Of a stretch of 64,000 bases of DNA, positions 12,060 to 21,825 are shown in pieces (the stretch's first letter is position 1; every line of letters starts with the position of its first letter). Under the pieces are notes generated by a model. It saw only the letters and a list, made by a program, of their open reading frames with translations. It was not told the DNA's origin and ran no database searches. The stretch is from the NCBI GenBank assembly GCA_902702965.1, contig CACRXP010000399.1, positions 318,655-382,654 of the forward strand, written 5' to 3'. The position numbers and the translations under genes were made by a program. Origin of the DNA: Spirometra erinaceieuropaei (lineage: Eukaryota > Platyhelminthes > Cestoda > Diphyllobothriidea > Diphyllobothriidae).

Positions 12060-12610
12060 TTGAGATTTGAAAGATCTAACACGGTGGTTTCCTTAAACCG
12101 ACAAGGCAGCGGGCTCGTGACCCGATGGGTAGAAGCGCGGATTTCTAAACGAACAGGTTGCGAGTTCGAGGCTCGGGTGTTCCACACTTCGTGCTTGGGT
12201 ATGGCTGGCTGATGACGGCTAAGAAGCCAAAAATGGCCATTCCTTTTACTACCTATATCACTAGTCGCTTTGCGACTGCCTGCGAGGGTTCTAGCATGAG
12301 CCCCAAGGCACAACGGAACGAGCATGCTCCGTAACCTGATCGTTGAGCGCCCACTATCCTAATTAATATTCCCGATCACAACCGACAGGACAACGGGCCC
12401 GTGTGGCAATGGTAGAGCGTCAAATTACATGACCAAAGATCCAGGGATCGAATCGATCGGTAATATACAATGTTAGGGGGCGCTCACCGATCGTTCATAC
12501 GGAACTCACTCGTTCCGTTCTGCATGAAGAGCTCTCTCGAGCCCAACCAGCAGCCGCACAGTGGCGCATGATATAAAGGCAGAATAGTATTACCGACCCA
12601 GCTCCAAGAC
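12060..12610 (+). repeat. dimeric tRNA-derived SINE
   Basis: The first unit has a tRNA-like head (12113-12172) with an A-box-like CGTGACCCGATGGGTAGAAG and a B-box-like GAGTTCGAGGC. It continues into a body with GGGTATGGCTGGCTGATGAC and ends near 12350. A linker (ATTCCCGATCACAACCGACA) leads to a second, different tRNA-like head (12397-12455) with GTGGCAATGGTAGAG and GGGATCGAATC. The same linker and second head occur in reverse at 18400-18500. Pol III boxes make this a SINE rather than a functional tRNA gene, since neither head folds as a clean cloverleaf by eye. Confidence 0.7.
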
Positions 12611-14099
12611 AGTAAGAACATCTTAGGTTGCATATTGTTTTAATAGTTTTAGCTTATACAATACTTCACGCCATTATGCTAAGTCGATGTGAACTCGCTT
12701 TTTAGTCGTGCATTTTATGGATGAATAAATGGGATTTGATTGTGCTGTCTTTATATCCCCAATTTAGTGGCAGCAACGTTGCTAAAAATGCATCCACCTG
12801 CAGCTGTTTGGCAAATGATTAGCGAAGTAGAAGAAATAATCTAGACCTGGAGGCCTCTGAAACCTCGAAAACTAAGGTCGTCTAATACCAACTGTCTGTA
12901 TTGAATTGCCACTAGTTCCAGGCGTCTTTCAGTCAAACCAGCATGCAAAACGCCTGCCAGTCATTGTTGAAACCAACTGTCGAATAAAGTAAGGGCTTTT
13001 GTCTGTTTAAACACCCCTGATCGGACGGAGGGCAGTCGAGCAGTCGTGAGGTTGACTGAGTTCACTCTTCGACATATTGCCGAGTAGTTAGTTTAGATTA
13101 AACACCCATCGGCCGACCGTGTTATATCTTTTCAAAATGCATGCTCCGAAAGAAATTCTCTCGCATTTTTATCATTCAAATCGCCGTTTCATCTTTTTTT
13201 TCTCAAACGGGAACAAAGAGCAAAGATTACACATCACGATCTGCATTTGTTCCCCATCCGAACACCCTGACAGCAATTTTCCTTTGGACAAGGCCGCTAG
13301 TGTTGAAAATATCAGGATTCAATTCGCAAAACAAGCGAATTTAAACATTAGTGTGGACGTGTCAAGACGATTTTTTGTTATAACCTATCTGTTCATACAG
13401 TTGCCTGGATAGTTTAACCATACTTTGGGGAATAATGCCATATGCGGAATTGCCAAACAAGGTTTCCGAAATTGCCATCTCAGAATCCAGGCTTTGCGCT
13501 ATTATGCAACGAGAGATACTGTCTAATGAACCTAAAACATTATTAATCGTTATCAAAGTGAACAAAAATCCATAATTGTTTGAAAAAAGCTGGACAGTAA
13601 GAATTTGGAATCACTGAGTTGTGTTTCAATGTCAACCCAAAAATAAAGCCGCGCTTGTCTGCAGGTCTTTCAAAATGGAAAATGTGGGCTCTACTTTCAT
13701 GAATTGAAAAAGACGGATTTAGGAAATAAACCCATTTGCGACTAAGCGCTCACCCTAGGTCAGATGCTTCCATGAATATCAATGATACTGCAATATGACT
13801 GACGTATATTTGCAGATGGTTTTCCTAACCAATCGTTTTCCCCCAAATTATCCGTTATTAATGTCAATGATTCTCACATATCCACAATTCTCCTAACATG
13901 TGAAAACAATTTTGCGGTAAAAATATAACTCCATTCATGGCGTCCTGTGACTGGTACCAGATAGTTAAAGGTTGCATTTAAAAATCCGATAGCATGACTT
14001 AAGTAGCTCGCGGCTCACGTGGTTGTCAACTCTAGAGAGATATTCGGCGATTTGAGGACTATTAAACGAGATTCGGCCAAATATTCTCACTTGAAGAGG

Positions 14100-14600
14100 C
14101 CGAAATTCTTGCTAGAGATGACAATTGCTTGATCCGCGAACTGCTTCAGTCATGGTGCACTGGTCCCCGTCCATTAATAAGTGCCACGAACTTGCCTTCC
14201 ATGCTCGGTGCTGAGACTTCACCTAGGCGGAGTACTTTGGCACGCGCGGGGGACGCCCAGGTAAATAATGTCCCCAACGCCATGGTCGGTGGGTCAGATG
14301 GCCGAGCAATCATCACACCAACCTCCAACGCACGTGATAAAATTGCAGCAATTAACGACGCGAATGTCGGCCATCAAGCAATCATTACACCAAGCGCAAC
14401 AATACTTGATGAGGGGAAGGGGTGCCGTGAATATTCATAGGTGTGCGGTAGCATGGCGACTGCATCCTATGAATACTGCAGACCCTTATGTATGAACCAC
14501 CCGTGTCTGCCTTTGTCTCTGATGATCGTTCCGAACAGGAATCTGAAACATTAGGCTAATAAATCTCTTGCCCCAGCGATCTATCTCCTTCCTATAGGAG
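14100..14600 (+). mobile_element. Penelope-like element 3' tail
   Basis: GTGCTGAGACTTC, a GGCGGAG stretch and the repeated CATCACACCAAC and ACGTGATAAAATTGCAGCA stretches are the same 3' region that follows the GIY-YIG domain in the PLE copies at 46.7-47.1 and 63.7-64.0 kb. It ends with a hammerhead motif and GGCTAATAAATCTC. No coding region remains. The same tail lies in inverted orientation at 53570-53110, so it was present before the block was duplicated. Confidence 0.75.
14517..14556 (+). ncRNA. hammerhead ribozyme-like motif
   Basis: CTCTGATGA is followed by a stem-loop (TTCC, loop GAACA, GGAA) and TGAAAC, then ATTAGGC and the AATAAA tail. The CUGAUGA and GAAA boxes are both intact; the CGTC of other copies reads CATT here. 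Confidence 0.55.
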
Positions 14601-15073
14601 TCACTCACGAAGCCAGTGAACATATCATATTTTCAAGATCACTGTAGATGTATTTGCCTGATGTTGATTAGTCATGCTTTAGTCAATTCATCTTTTAAAA
14701 TTGCACAAATGCTGACGTGTTTATGTTGCCGTCGATGCTTCATAGCTTTCTGCAATGTTTATGGGCCATGTTTCTTGGTTTGTACAGCCGTATAGAAAAC
14801 ATGTAGATTGAAAAATGAAGACAATATGAAATTGTCCTAATTCATATTTTCCCCCCAGTGGGAATTAGTGAGTACGAAGTTACTAGGGATGCAACTATCT
14901 AGTATGCTAGTCAGATGCAACAGCATTTGGTCGTTTCTGTCAAAGGTACTTTTGACATAAATCTGCAAAGCCTTCTAGGGAGAGCTCGACATATTTTCTC
15001 ACTTGATCATCGCCAAAAGAACCAATTATCATGCCTGTTGCGGTTTCAACCAATGCGGACCTCACTCTCCGAA

Positions 15074-15081
15074 TATATAAA
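15074..15081 (+). promoter_or_regulatory. TATA box of the damaged secreted-protein gene copy
   Basis: TATATAAA lies 43 bases before the first ATG of the signal-peptide exon. The same box is conserved at the same distance in the inverted homologous copy at 52681-52674, which supports a real promoter with a short 5' leader. Confidence 0.55.
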
Positions 15082-15123
15082 TACCGAGGAAGTTGTATAG
15101 CACAGCAGACACAAACAGCTGAC

Positions 15124-16023
15124 ATGACAATCATGAGAAATTCTGCAATGATCCTACTGCATATCGTCTTAATTTTTTCCTGTTATTGCTTGCGGTATGC
15201 TTGTCCCTTGCATGTAGTAGCGGCATCGATCCTCAACACTTGCAAATTAACACTATAGAGGTTTAGCAGTTTTCATTGTAAAATGCATCAGAATTTATTT
15301 GCACATTTACCAGCAACTTTAATGTCCCACTTAATTGACTACTAGAAGCCTTTCTCAACATCCGTGAATTCACATGGGCTGGCGAAGAGCCAACGCATGA
15401 AATATGCAAACATCAGCAGACCGAATGCAAGATTGCGAGCTACAGAGCTGAAGATGCGAATAAGGGTCGTCTCTGCCGCGAAGCCTGTGGAAAGCAACGA
15501 TGTAGGTTCCTCCGCAATATGTTGCATCTTCCCCAAGCCATATCTGCCTGTAGACACTGCTCGAAAAAATAGTCAGCGAAATTACTAATGTGCTCTCTTT
15601 GATTTTGGGGAACTAAACAAGAAACGGACCGCCTACCATTGTGAAGGAAGTCGCACAAACTGTAACCCCTACGACGTTTACGGCCGTGACGATTTCGACA
15701 CTGCTTTCGATAGACACGTTATGTATGTTCAAATGTGTCACTTTGTAGCGAAAGTTGAATTTCTATGTTGCACTCAGACTATCATCTGAACGTTCACTTG
15801 ATAAAATTGCAGGCATCTTCTCTGAGGTGAAACGCGTTTTCATCTAAAGGAAAATATCATGCCTACCATGCAGTGCATTGTTTATTTTCAGTCCAACACA
15901 ATTCCGAGAGCGCCCTCAAACTTTGTTCGGAAGATAAGCATGATTGCATCGACATAAACAGGGTAGGTGGGACGTTTGATGCCTTCAACAGATGCGCTTT
16001 CAAATGTGATGGCTGGCCAAAGT
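15124..16023 (+). pseudogene. Cys-rich secreted (Ly6-like) gene, copy A, frameshifted and 3'-truncated
   Basis: Three of the four exons of the gene at 51.4-52.6 kb are recognisable: signal-peptide exon 15124-15194, first Cys exon 15388-15501 and second Cys exon 15892-16023. All have canonical GT donors and AG acceptors (or GAAG before the first Cys exon). Both Cys exons keep the C-x6-C-x15-C-x3-C pattern and are 114 and 132 nt, the same as in the intact copy. The signal-peptide exon has one extra T in the run before its end (71 nt instead of 70), which puts it out of phase with the next exon. Homology stops at about 16105, so the last exon with the CC-x4-C motif is gone. An open frame continuing to 16301 is hydrophobic but unlike the missing exon. 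Confidence 0.7.
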
Positions 16024-16429
16024 GTAAGTTGTTACTTGTATTTACATATAGCTCATTATTACTCTTCTCACGATGTTGCTATTCTTGTTTTTACTTGATT
16101 TTTTGCATTCCCAATAACAAGAGCCAGCCAATCACTGGAGGCCACGTGCGTTTTCTCTACTGCGCTGTCATCTTAATCGTGGCGCCTCTCCATTTGCTTT
16201 TCCTATCGGGCCTGATCAATCTGCATATTCGAATTATCGACCGGCTCGTCTGGATGTTCTTCCCGAAAGGCAGTGGTCTGAATGCCGGCGAAGCACTGTA
16301 GGACGTTATAAATGTGCGCTACTTCCAGTTAATATTGACTTGCAATTCCCTAATACACCTTTTCATGGCCCTTCGCGTTTTTTTCCTCTTCCGCGTTGGT
16401 ACTGGGGACAAGGTCGTTTGCTTATACGG

Positions 16430-17340
16430 TGCACGGGATTTCCAATACCAGGCGGGTCATAACACTATCTTATTGAAGACTTCCTTCTTATGTAAATAGT
16501 CATTTCTATCTCTAGCAAATACAAACTGTTTACGAACTGTGGTCGTCGGCTTGTGTGCCACATGTATTTGGTGCTTCCTTAGGTGTCTTTCAACTAGTGT
16601 TGACCTATTCTTAATGTACGGTAGTCTGCGACAGTTTTTGGTTTGTGCTTCTGATCGGAACAATCTAGTTCCTTGCCTTTATCTTCTAGTCACATGCATC
16701 GGTGTACGAAATATCTAGGATACTCATTCTGGGAAAGCACTTTGATCAGATTCTGTTTGATAGCTTTCATTGCCAGAGCAGTGACTTCTTGCTCGGTTAA
16801 GGAGTCTGTTCACGGCACTCCGTTTGATTGGTCTCAAAATGTAAAGGGAATTCCGCGTAGGTTTCCTTGCGCTAAACCGAAGTGCGAATTGTCCCGCCGG
16901 GCTTCCTCTGCACGAGGACATCAAGGGACTGAAGTTTGTTGTCAGCCTCTTTATCGAGTGTGGATGTGATTCCTGGATGTTTTGAGTTTATAGTATTGCG
17001 CAGCATTTCCTGTTGATCGCTTTAAAAATGACAAACGTGTCATCAGTATAACGTACGCATAAGTTGGTCTTGACTATTGGTAAGGTGATAGTCTCTAGAT
17101 TCTGCATCATGACTTCTGCGAGAAAACCAGATATAGTTGATCACATAGCGGCTCCTTTCTGCTGTCGGAAGTATTCCTATGCAATTGAAAAGTGCCTTTC
17201 TAGACAAAGGTCAGAAAGACGTTCCGCTGTACATTGCCTTGCTTAATCCAATGGTATTGAGGTGAACAGAGAGAATACATCGAAGAATACCATTATTTCA
17301 TTTGCTGCGATTATCAGTACTGCAATTTGTCCAGAAAGTC
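16430..17340 (-). mobile_element. Penelope-like element fragment (RT part), decayed
   Basis: The minus strand encodes FFDVFSLFTSIP (about 17290), SGFLAEVMMQNLE (about 17110), a mutated catalytic box YTDDTFVIF (about 17045), a NRLLNRARSHCSG block (about 16810), and a connector reaching the very start of a GIY-YIG domain (about 16470). Stops and shifts interrupt it. The missing nuclease half lies next to it on the opposite strand (17355-17860), so one element appears to have been split and inverted. Confidence 0.75.
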
Positions 17341-17354
17341 TATTCAATTATTGA

Positions 17355-17860
17355 TAGATGTTTCACGAGCGTGTACACCCTAAGGATAATGTGGGCTATT
17401 AGGATAAGAAGTAAATTGTTAAAAAGATAACGTGCAACAACCGCAGTGCGAGTTACTGTGGCCAAACTCGAAATTTGGCCTCTACAAGAATCCACGAACA
17501 TCAGTTGGCCGCCAAAAAGGTAAGACCACTTGTCGCAAGTTGCCATGCATGCGTTGGAAAGTGGACACAAATTCGCATAGGTCAGAACTCCCATCGTAGG
17601 TGTCTGCTCATCTAAGAAGGGCGTGCATTTTTAGAGGCCATCCACCCTGATAACACATGCATCAGCCGACACGTAGAATTGTATGCGGTGTACAACAGCC
17701 CCAAGGAAAATTGAAAAAGGCATTATCTTATCAGAACATTACGCCCGTAGGAGGGACAGTGCAAAATCAATTTTAGGCATGCATAAATGTTAACTGTTTT
17801 ACACACTTACTTCGCGTCTGAGGACGACTCGGGTAAAAAAGACCAAAATTTACATAAAAA
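17355..17860 (+). mobile_element. Penelope-like element fragment (GIY-YIG part and tail)
   Basis: The plus strand encodes a decayed GIY-YIG nuclease: SASYCGQTRNLASTRIHEH at about 17446-17502, a Leu/Ala segment, then FLEAIHPDNTCISRH with the expected catalytic glutamate and asparagine. It ends with a CTGAGGACGA..AAAAATTTACAT tail of the CTGAAGA type at 17818-17855. It diverges from the RT fragment on the other strand at about 17340. Confidence 0.7.
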
Positions 17861-18139
17861 CGTGCTTAGCTATCCCAAAAAGCATATTTCTTCCGATTAT
17901 ATCTATATATAGCCGAATGGAAACGACATAATCTGGGGAATATTTTGATACAAAACAGTTTCTAGCCTGTTTGAATTCATTTAGCCAAAAAATAATTTTA
18001 ATCACTGGCTGGGACCGGAAAGCAAAACATGCGCCACGTGATCCACCAATGGGGCATCAGATTGGTCAGTGCTTCCAATCCCAACTGTTGGTCAGTGTTA
18101 TGGTTAACTAAATGAATGCAAACAAGCCCGAAACATTTA

Positions 18140-18500
18140 TCATAAATCTACCCCAAGTTCTCTCTCGTCTCCCCTCTGATATCGCAGTCTGGCCGAGTGC
18201 GGCCTTGTAGGTGGTTGCCTGTTTTTGACCCCTATCCCCCAAACGGAGCTTGTTTGCTTCGGGAAGCCAATGTACCTGTGTATCCCCGTTCCTGCGTGTA
18301 TATATATAGATGAGATGGTGCCGACAAAGACAACGGAGACGGGAATGGTCATTTCTGGCTTATTAGCCGCCATCAGCCAGTCATACCCAACCCCAAGTGT
18401 GGATCACTTGAGATTCGAACCCGGGATCTTTGGTCATGGAGTTTGACGATCTTCCATTGAGCCACGGGCCCGTTGTCCTGTCGGTTGTGATCGGGAATAT
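18140..18500 (-). repeat. tRNA-derived SINE
   Basis: On the minus strand the tRNA-like head spans about 18472-18408 with GTGGCTCAATGG (A-box like) and GGGTTCGAATC (B-box like). The body contains GGGTATGACTGGCTGATG and GGCTAATAAGCCAGAAATG. The linker ATTCCCGATCACAACCGACA precedes the head, exactly as at 12.37 kb, so this is the second unit of the same dimeric SINE. Confidence 0.7.
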
Positions 18501-18504
18501 AAAT

Positions 18505-18835
18505 TATGACAGATGGGAGCTCATCGATCAGGTTACAGAACGTGCTCGTTCCCTTGTGCCTTAGGGCTCATACTTGAACCCTCGCAGGCAGTCGCACAGA
18601 GACTAGTAGTAGATGTAGATGAGATGGTGCCGACAAAGACAAGGGAGAACGGAATGGCCATTTCTGGCTTATTAGTCGTCATCAGCCATTCATACCCAAA
18701 CCCAAGTGTGGTATGACTGGCTGATGACGGGTAATAAGCCTGCGAGGGTTCTAGTATGAGCCCCAAGGCACAAAGGAACGAGCATGTTCCGTAACCTACC
18801 TGATCGGTAAGCGCCCACTGTCATAATATATATAT
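18505..18835. repeat. SINE bodies in opposite orientation
   Basis: The body sequence with ACAAAGACAAGGGAGA, GGCTTATTAG and AAGGCACAA..GGAACGAGCATG appears twice, once on each strand, meeting at about 18720 (CCAAGTGTGGTATGACTGGCTGATGAC). No tRNA head is present for these bodies. The second ends at a TA-rich microsatellite (18825-18840) next to the PLE terminal repeat. Confidence 0.6.
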
Positions 18836-18886
18836 ATATCTATGGAAAAAGGTAAATAGATCTCTGGGGAGGATGATTTATTCATC

Positions 18887-18923
18887 TGACGTTTCACACT
18901 CATACTTGAGCGCATCATCGGAG
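18887..18923 (-). ncRNA. hammerhead ribozyme-like motif, 3' repeat of PLE
   Basis: On the minus strand CCGATGATG is followed by the hairpin CGCTCA-AGTA-TGAGTG and GTGAAACGTCAG. The GAAA box and stem II are intact. The first box has CCGATGA instead of CTGATGA, a change at a core position that should reduce cleavage. Confidence 0.5.
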
Positions 18924-18964
18924 ATAGATTAAAAGTGGGAATACAAGGTTTAAATAGGTCTTTC

Positions 18965-21211
18965 TCACTCACTCCTGATAGGTCCATTGTTCTCTCTTCC
19001 CATTGGTCCTCCCTTCCTGCTCAAGTGGTGTCTGACGGCCTCATATGGCGCCGTTAGGTCGATTCTACGGTTGATCGAGTTGGCGTTGGATTGCCAGGCT
19101 TCGATTATCTCTCTCGCCATTTTCCTTTCGGCTCGGCCGATTACTTCTGCCGTGTCAAATCCGAATTGATGGTCATTTTCGAGGCTATGCATAGCAACAT
19201 GCGATCGTACATCTTTTCGCTTTACAGCTAAAGAATGATCATGCATGCGCGACCTTAATCGTTTGTCGGTCATGCCACAATAATTGGCTGGACAGTCTAG
19301 ACAGTTGACGCGAACAATTCCTGACGTGTCCTCAGGTGGCAGCCGCCCCTTGGGCTGCATGAGTAAGCGGCGGATAGTGACATCCGGCCGGTGTCCAAGG
19401 CCCACGTTGAGTGGTCTGAGCATGCGTTCAGTGGCTTCGGAAACGTCACTCACGTAGGGCAAAGCACGGAAGAATTCAGGTTTTTGTTTTTGTTCACCGT
19501 CGGTCTTCGTGTGCCTTTGATACAGGCATTTGTTTATGAAGCTACGTGGGTATCCATTGGAGAGAAAGAGACGCCATAGGGATTTCCGCTCTCGCAGCTT
19601 TTCAGCCTCTGTGCTGCAGTGTGTATTGATGCGTAGGAAGAGTGTCCGCACGCAACTGCGCTTATGTGACAAGGGGTGGTTACTGCTGTAATGGAGGATT
19701 TTCGCCGTATCGGTCGCCTTTCGAAAGACACCAGTTTGGAGGGCTCCGTCTTCCTGTCTCGATACCTGGACATCAAGGAAGGGGATTTCTCCGTCCTTTT
19801 CTTCCTCCATTGTGAATTGAATTTGGGGGAAAATTGAGTTCAATTTGCTTCTGAACGTCTCTTTCATGTCTCGAGGTAGGATGACAAAGGTGTCATCCAC
19901 ATAGCGCATCCAGAATTTTGGCATGTAGGACTGAAAGTCCCGTGTTTCCAGTTCTTGTAGAACCGCCTCAGCTAGGTAGCCGGAGATTGGTGATTTCATC
20001 GGAGTTCCCTGGATTTGCTCGTACACCTGGCCATTAAACGTAAAGTACGTGCTCAAACAGTAGTCCAGTAGCTCCATGATGTTCTTCCTTTTCAGAGGTC
20101 TTTCCTCTTCATCGTACCTTCTCTCCAGTAGGTCCCTTATGACCCCCGTGGCTAATTCTTTAGGGATGGAGGTGAAAAGAGAGAGGACGTCGAAGGACAC
20201 CATTATTTCGTCTGGGGTTATTTTGACGCCTCGGAGTCTTTCCAGGAAGTGTGTTTGGGATACAGCTGTGTGTTCTGAGCCCTCCGTCAGCTTCTTCAGA
20301 TGGTTGCTAAGCCATTTAGCCAGACCGTAGGTAGGTGTGCCCTTCAGCGCCACAATTGGCCGTAAGGGAACGGTTGGTTTGTGGATCTTTGGCAGACCAT
20401 AGAAGCGTGCTATGGCAGCATCTTGTGGTTTCATCTGTCGCCAATCGGTCTCAGATATTGCCCGTTGGTTCCTCATCCGACTCAGACTCTTGTTGATTTT
20501 TGTCACCAGTGTTTTCATGGGATCGGAGTCAATGACCTTGTATGACTGGTTATCGTTGAGTAGCTCCTGAGCTTTTGCTACGTACACTGACTTGTCCAGG
20601 ATCACGGTTGCCCGTCCTTTGTCTGCTGGGACAATCACAATGTCTTCGTCCCTCTTTAATTCTTTAATGGCATTTACCTCGGCTGAGGAGATAGTTCGGC
20701 GTGGCTTGTGGGATATGATAAGTGATGCGACTCGTTGGCGAATCGAGTTCTTGGTGTCCTCTGCGGCCTTCGCCTTTGAGAGTGTCGCTTCAAAAGCAGC
20801 GATAAAATTCACTGGGTGTGCGTCCCCTGTGTTGTAGCCTGATTCGTGCTGAAGCACTTTAATCTGGTCGTCTGTCAGCTGTTTTGATGACAGGTTGTGG
20901 ACGGAGGATGGCCCAGGTAGTACGGCTTGTGCTTCCTTTAGACTACTCATTTTGTTCAGGAGTTGGGCCCTCTTCTTCTCTCGCTCGCCGTTCTCCTTAC
21001 TCGAGATCCAGCTCTGCAGGTTTCTTAAGGGTTCCATCTCGAGGTATGATGCACATGCTGTCTTTTCCCTTTCGATTTCCCTGCTGTACTTTCCCAGGCG
21101 AATGTGACACTCGTTGATTAGAGTTCTTAGTAGGCGCCGGCTGCAGCTCCTGGCTACCGCTCGACCGAAGTCAGTCCTAGCTGGTGGTCTTACAGAAACA
21201 CTCCTTGGCAT
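18965..21211 (-). CDS. Penelope-like RT / GIY-YIG endonuclease (748 aa)
   Basis: This frame encodes the single protein of a Penelope-like element, which copies element RNA and cuts the target DNA with its nuclease domain. From the chosen ATG at 21211, landmarks are: the PADKG block (residues 195-199), FYGLPKIHKP (270-279), SFDVLSLFTSIP (339-350), GTPMKSPIS (402-410), the catalytic YVDD box (437-440), FLDVQV (478-483), and a C-terminal GIY-YIG domain with NYCGMTDKRLRSR (643-655) and an EAWQSNANSINRR helix (704-716). The frame is open upstream to 21511 through the terminal repeat, but the ATG at 21211 begins PLE-like sequence. Two features suggest inactivity: the usual GTPMGSPIS glycine is lysine, and a codon at the GIY tyrosine position is missing, since the inverted copy next door reads GIVHRVNC and this one GIVRVNC. 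Family assignment is firm; activity is doubtful. Confidence 0.9.
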   Translation of the reverse strand: MPRSVSVRPPARTDFGRAVARSCSRRLLRTLINECHIRLGKYSREIEREKTACASYLEMEPLRNLQSWISSKENGEREKKRAQLLNKMSSLKEAQAVLPGPSSVHNLSSKQLTDDQIKVLQHESGYNTGDAHPVNFIAAFEATLSKAKAAEDTKNSIRQRVASLIISHKPRRTISSAEVNAIKELKRDEDIVIVPADKGRATVILDKSVYVAKAQELLNDNQSYKVIDSDPMKTLVTKINKSLSRMRNQRAISETDWRQMKPQDAAIARFYGLPKIHKPTVPLRPIVALKGTPTYGLAKWLSNHLKKLTEGSEHTAVSQTHFLERLRGVKITPDEIMVSFDVLSLFTSIPKELATGVIRDLLERRYDEEERPLKRKNIMELLDYCLSTYFTFNGQVYEQIQGTPMKSPISGYLAEAVLQELETRDFQSYMPKFWMRYVDDTFVILPRDMKETFRSKLNSIFPQIQFTMEEEKDGEIPFLDVQVSRQEDGALQTGVFRKATDTAKILHYSSNHPLSHKRSCVRTLFLRINTHCSTEAEKLRERKSLWRLFLSNGYPRSFINKCLYQRHTKTDGEQKQKPEFFRALPYVSDVSEATERMLRPLNVGLGHRPDVTIRRLLMQPKGRLPPEDTSGIVRVNCLDCPANYCGMTDKRLRSRMHDHSLAVKRKDVRSHVAMHSLENDHQFGFDTAEVIGRAERKMAREIIEAWQSNANSINRRIDLTAPYEAVRHHLSRKGGPMGRENNGPIRSE

Positions 21212-21407
21212 AATGTCGGACCTCAAACAGCTGTGTAGGAAAGCCAATTGTTCATACGTAGATCCCTGTCTACAGGAATATATTTCCCAGCGCCGTGCTC
21301 GGCGAAGCGCTTCGCGCCCGGAATTATGATGGATATAGGCGAAAATGCCGACCCCAGTTGTTGAGATGGAAGAAGGTAAAGAGATCTCTGGGGAGGATGA
21401 TTTATTC

Positions 21408-21446
21408 ATCTGACGTTTCACACTCATACTTGAGCGCATCATCGGA
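21408..21446 (-). ncRNA. hammerhead-like motif, 5' repeat of PLE
   Basis: The sequence is identical in its core to the 18887-18923 motif: CCGATGA, hairpin CGCTCA/TGAGTG, GAAACGTC. Confidence 0.5.
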
Positions 21447-21825
21447 GATAGATTAAAAGTGGGAATACAAGGTTTAAATAGGTCTTTCTCACTCACTCCT
21501 GATAGGTCCATTGTTCTCTCTTCCCATTGGTCCTCCCTTCCTGCTCAAGTGGTGTCTGACGGCCTCATATGGCGCCGTTAGGTCGATTCTACGGTTGATC
21601 GAGTTGGCGTTGGATTGCCAGGCTTCGATTATCTCTCTCGCCATTTTCCTTTCGGCTCGGCCGATTACTTCTGCCGTGTCAAATCCGAATTGATGGTCAT
21701 TTTCGAGGCTATGCATAGCAACATGCGATCGTACATCTTTTCGCTTTACAGCTAGAGAATGCTCATGCATGCGCGACCTTAATCGTTTGTCGGTCATGCC
21801 ACAATAATTGGCCGGACAGTCTAGA

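Larger units (their letters stand above)
12830..16105. repeat. duplicated block A2 (inverted partner 54975-51360)
   Basis: This block matches the reverse complement of 51.36-54.98 kb along its length: 12838-13060 with 54960-54720, 13390-13470 with 54330-54250, 13650-13760 with 54010-53930, the PLE tail 14100-14600 with 53570-53110, and the secreted-protein exons 15124-16023 with 52631-51673. The match ends abruptly at about 16105, within the intron before the expected last exon. Confidence 0.85.

Noticed and set aside
12113..12172. Functional tRNA gene
   Set aside because: A- and B-box-like sequences are present, but the acceptor and anticodon stems do not pair well and the unit continues into a repeated SINE body.
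16063..16301. Hydrophobic end of the frame following the second Cys exon in copy A
   Set aside because: It reads straight through the donor GTAAGT and is not homologous to the last exon of the intact copy; it is intron or foreign sequence translated by chance.
18987..21329. Several plus-strand open frames over the PLE
   Set aside because: They are antisense shadows of the long minus-strand PLE protein; the same shadow peptide recurs at each copy of the terminal repeat.
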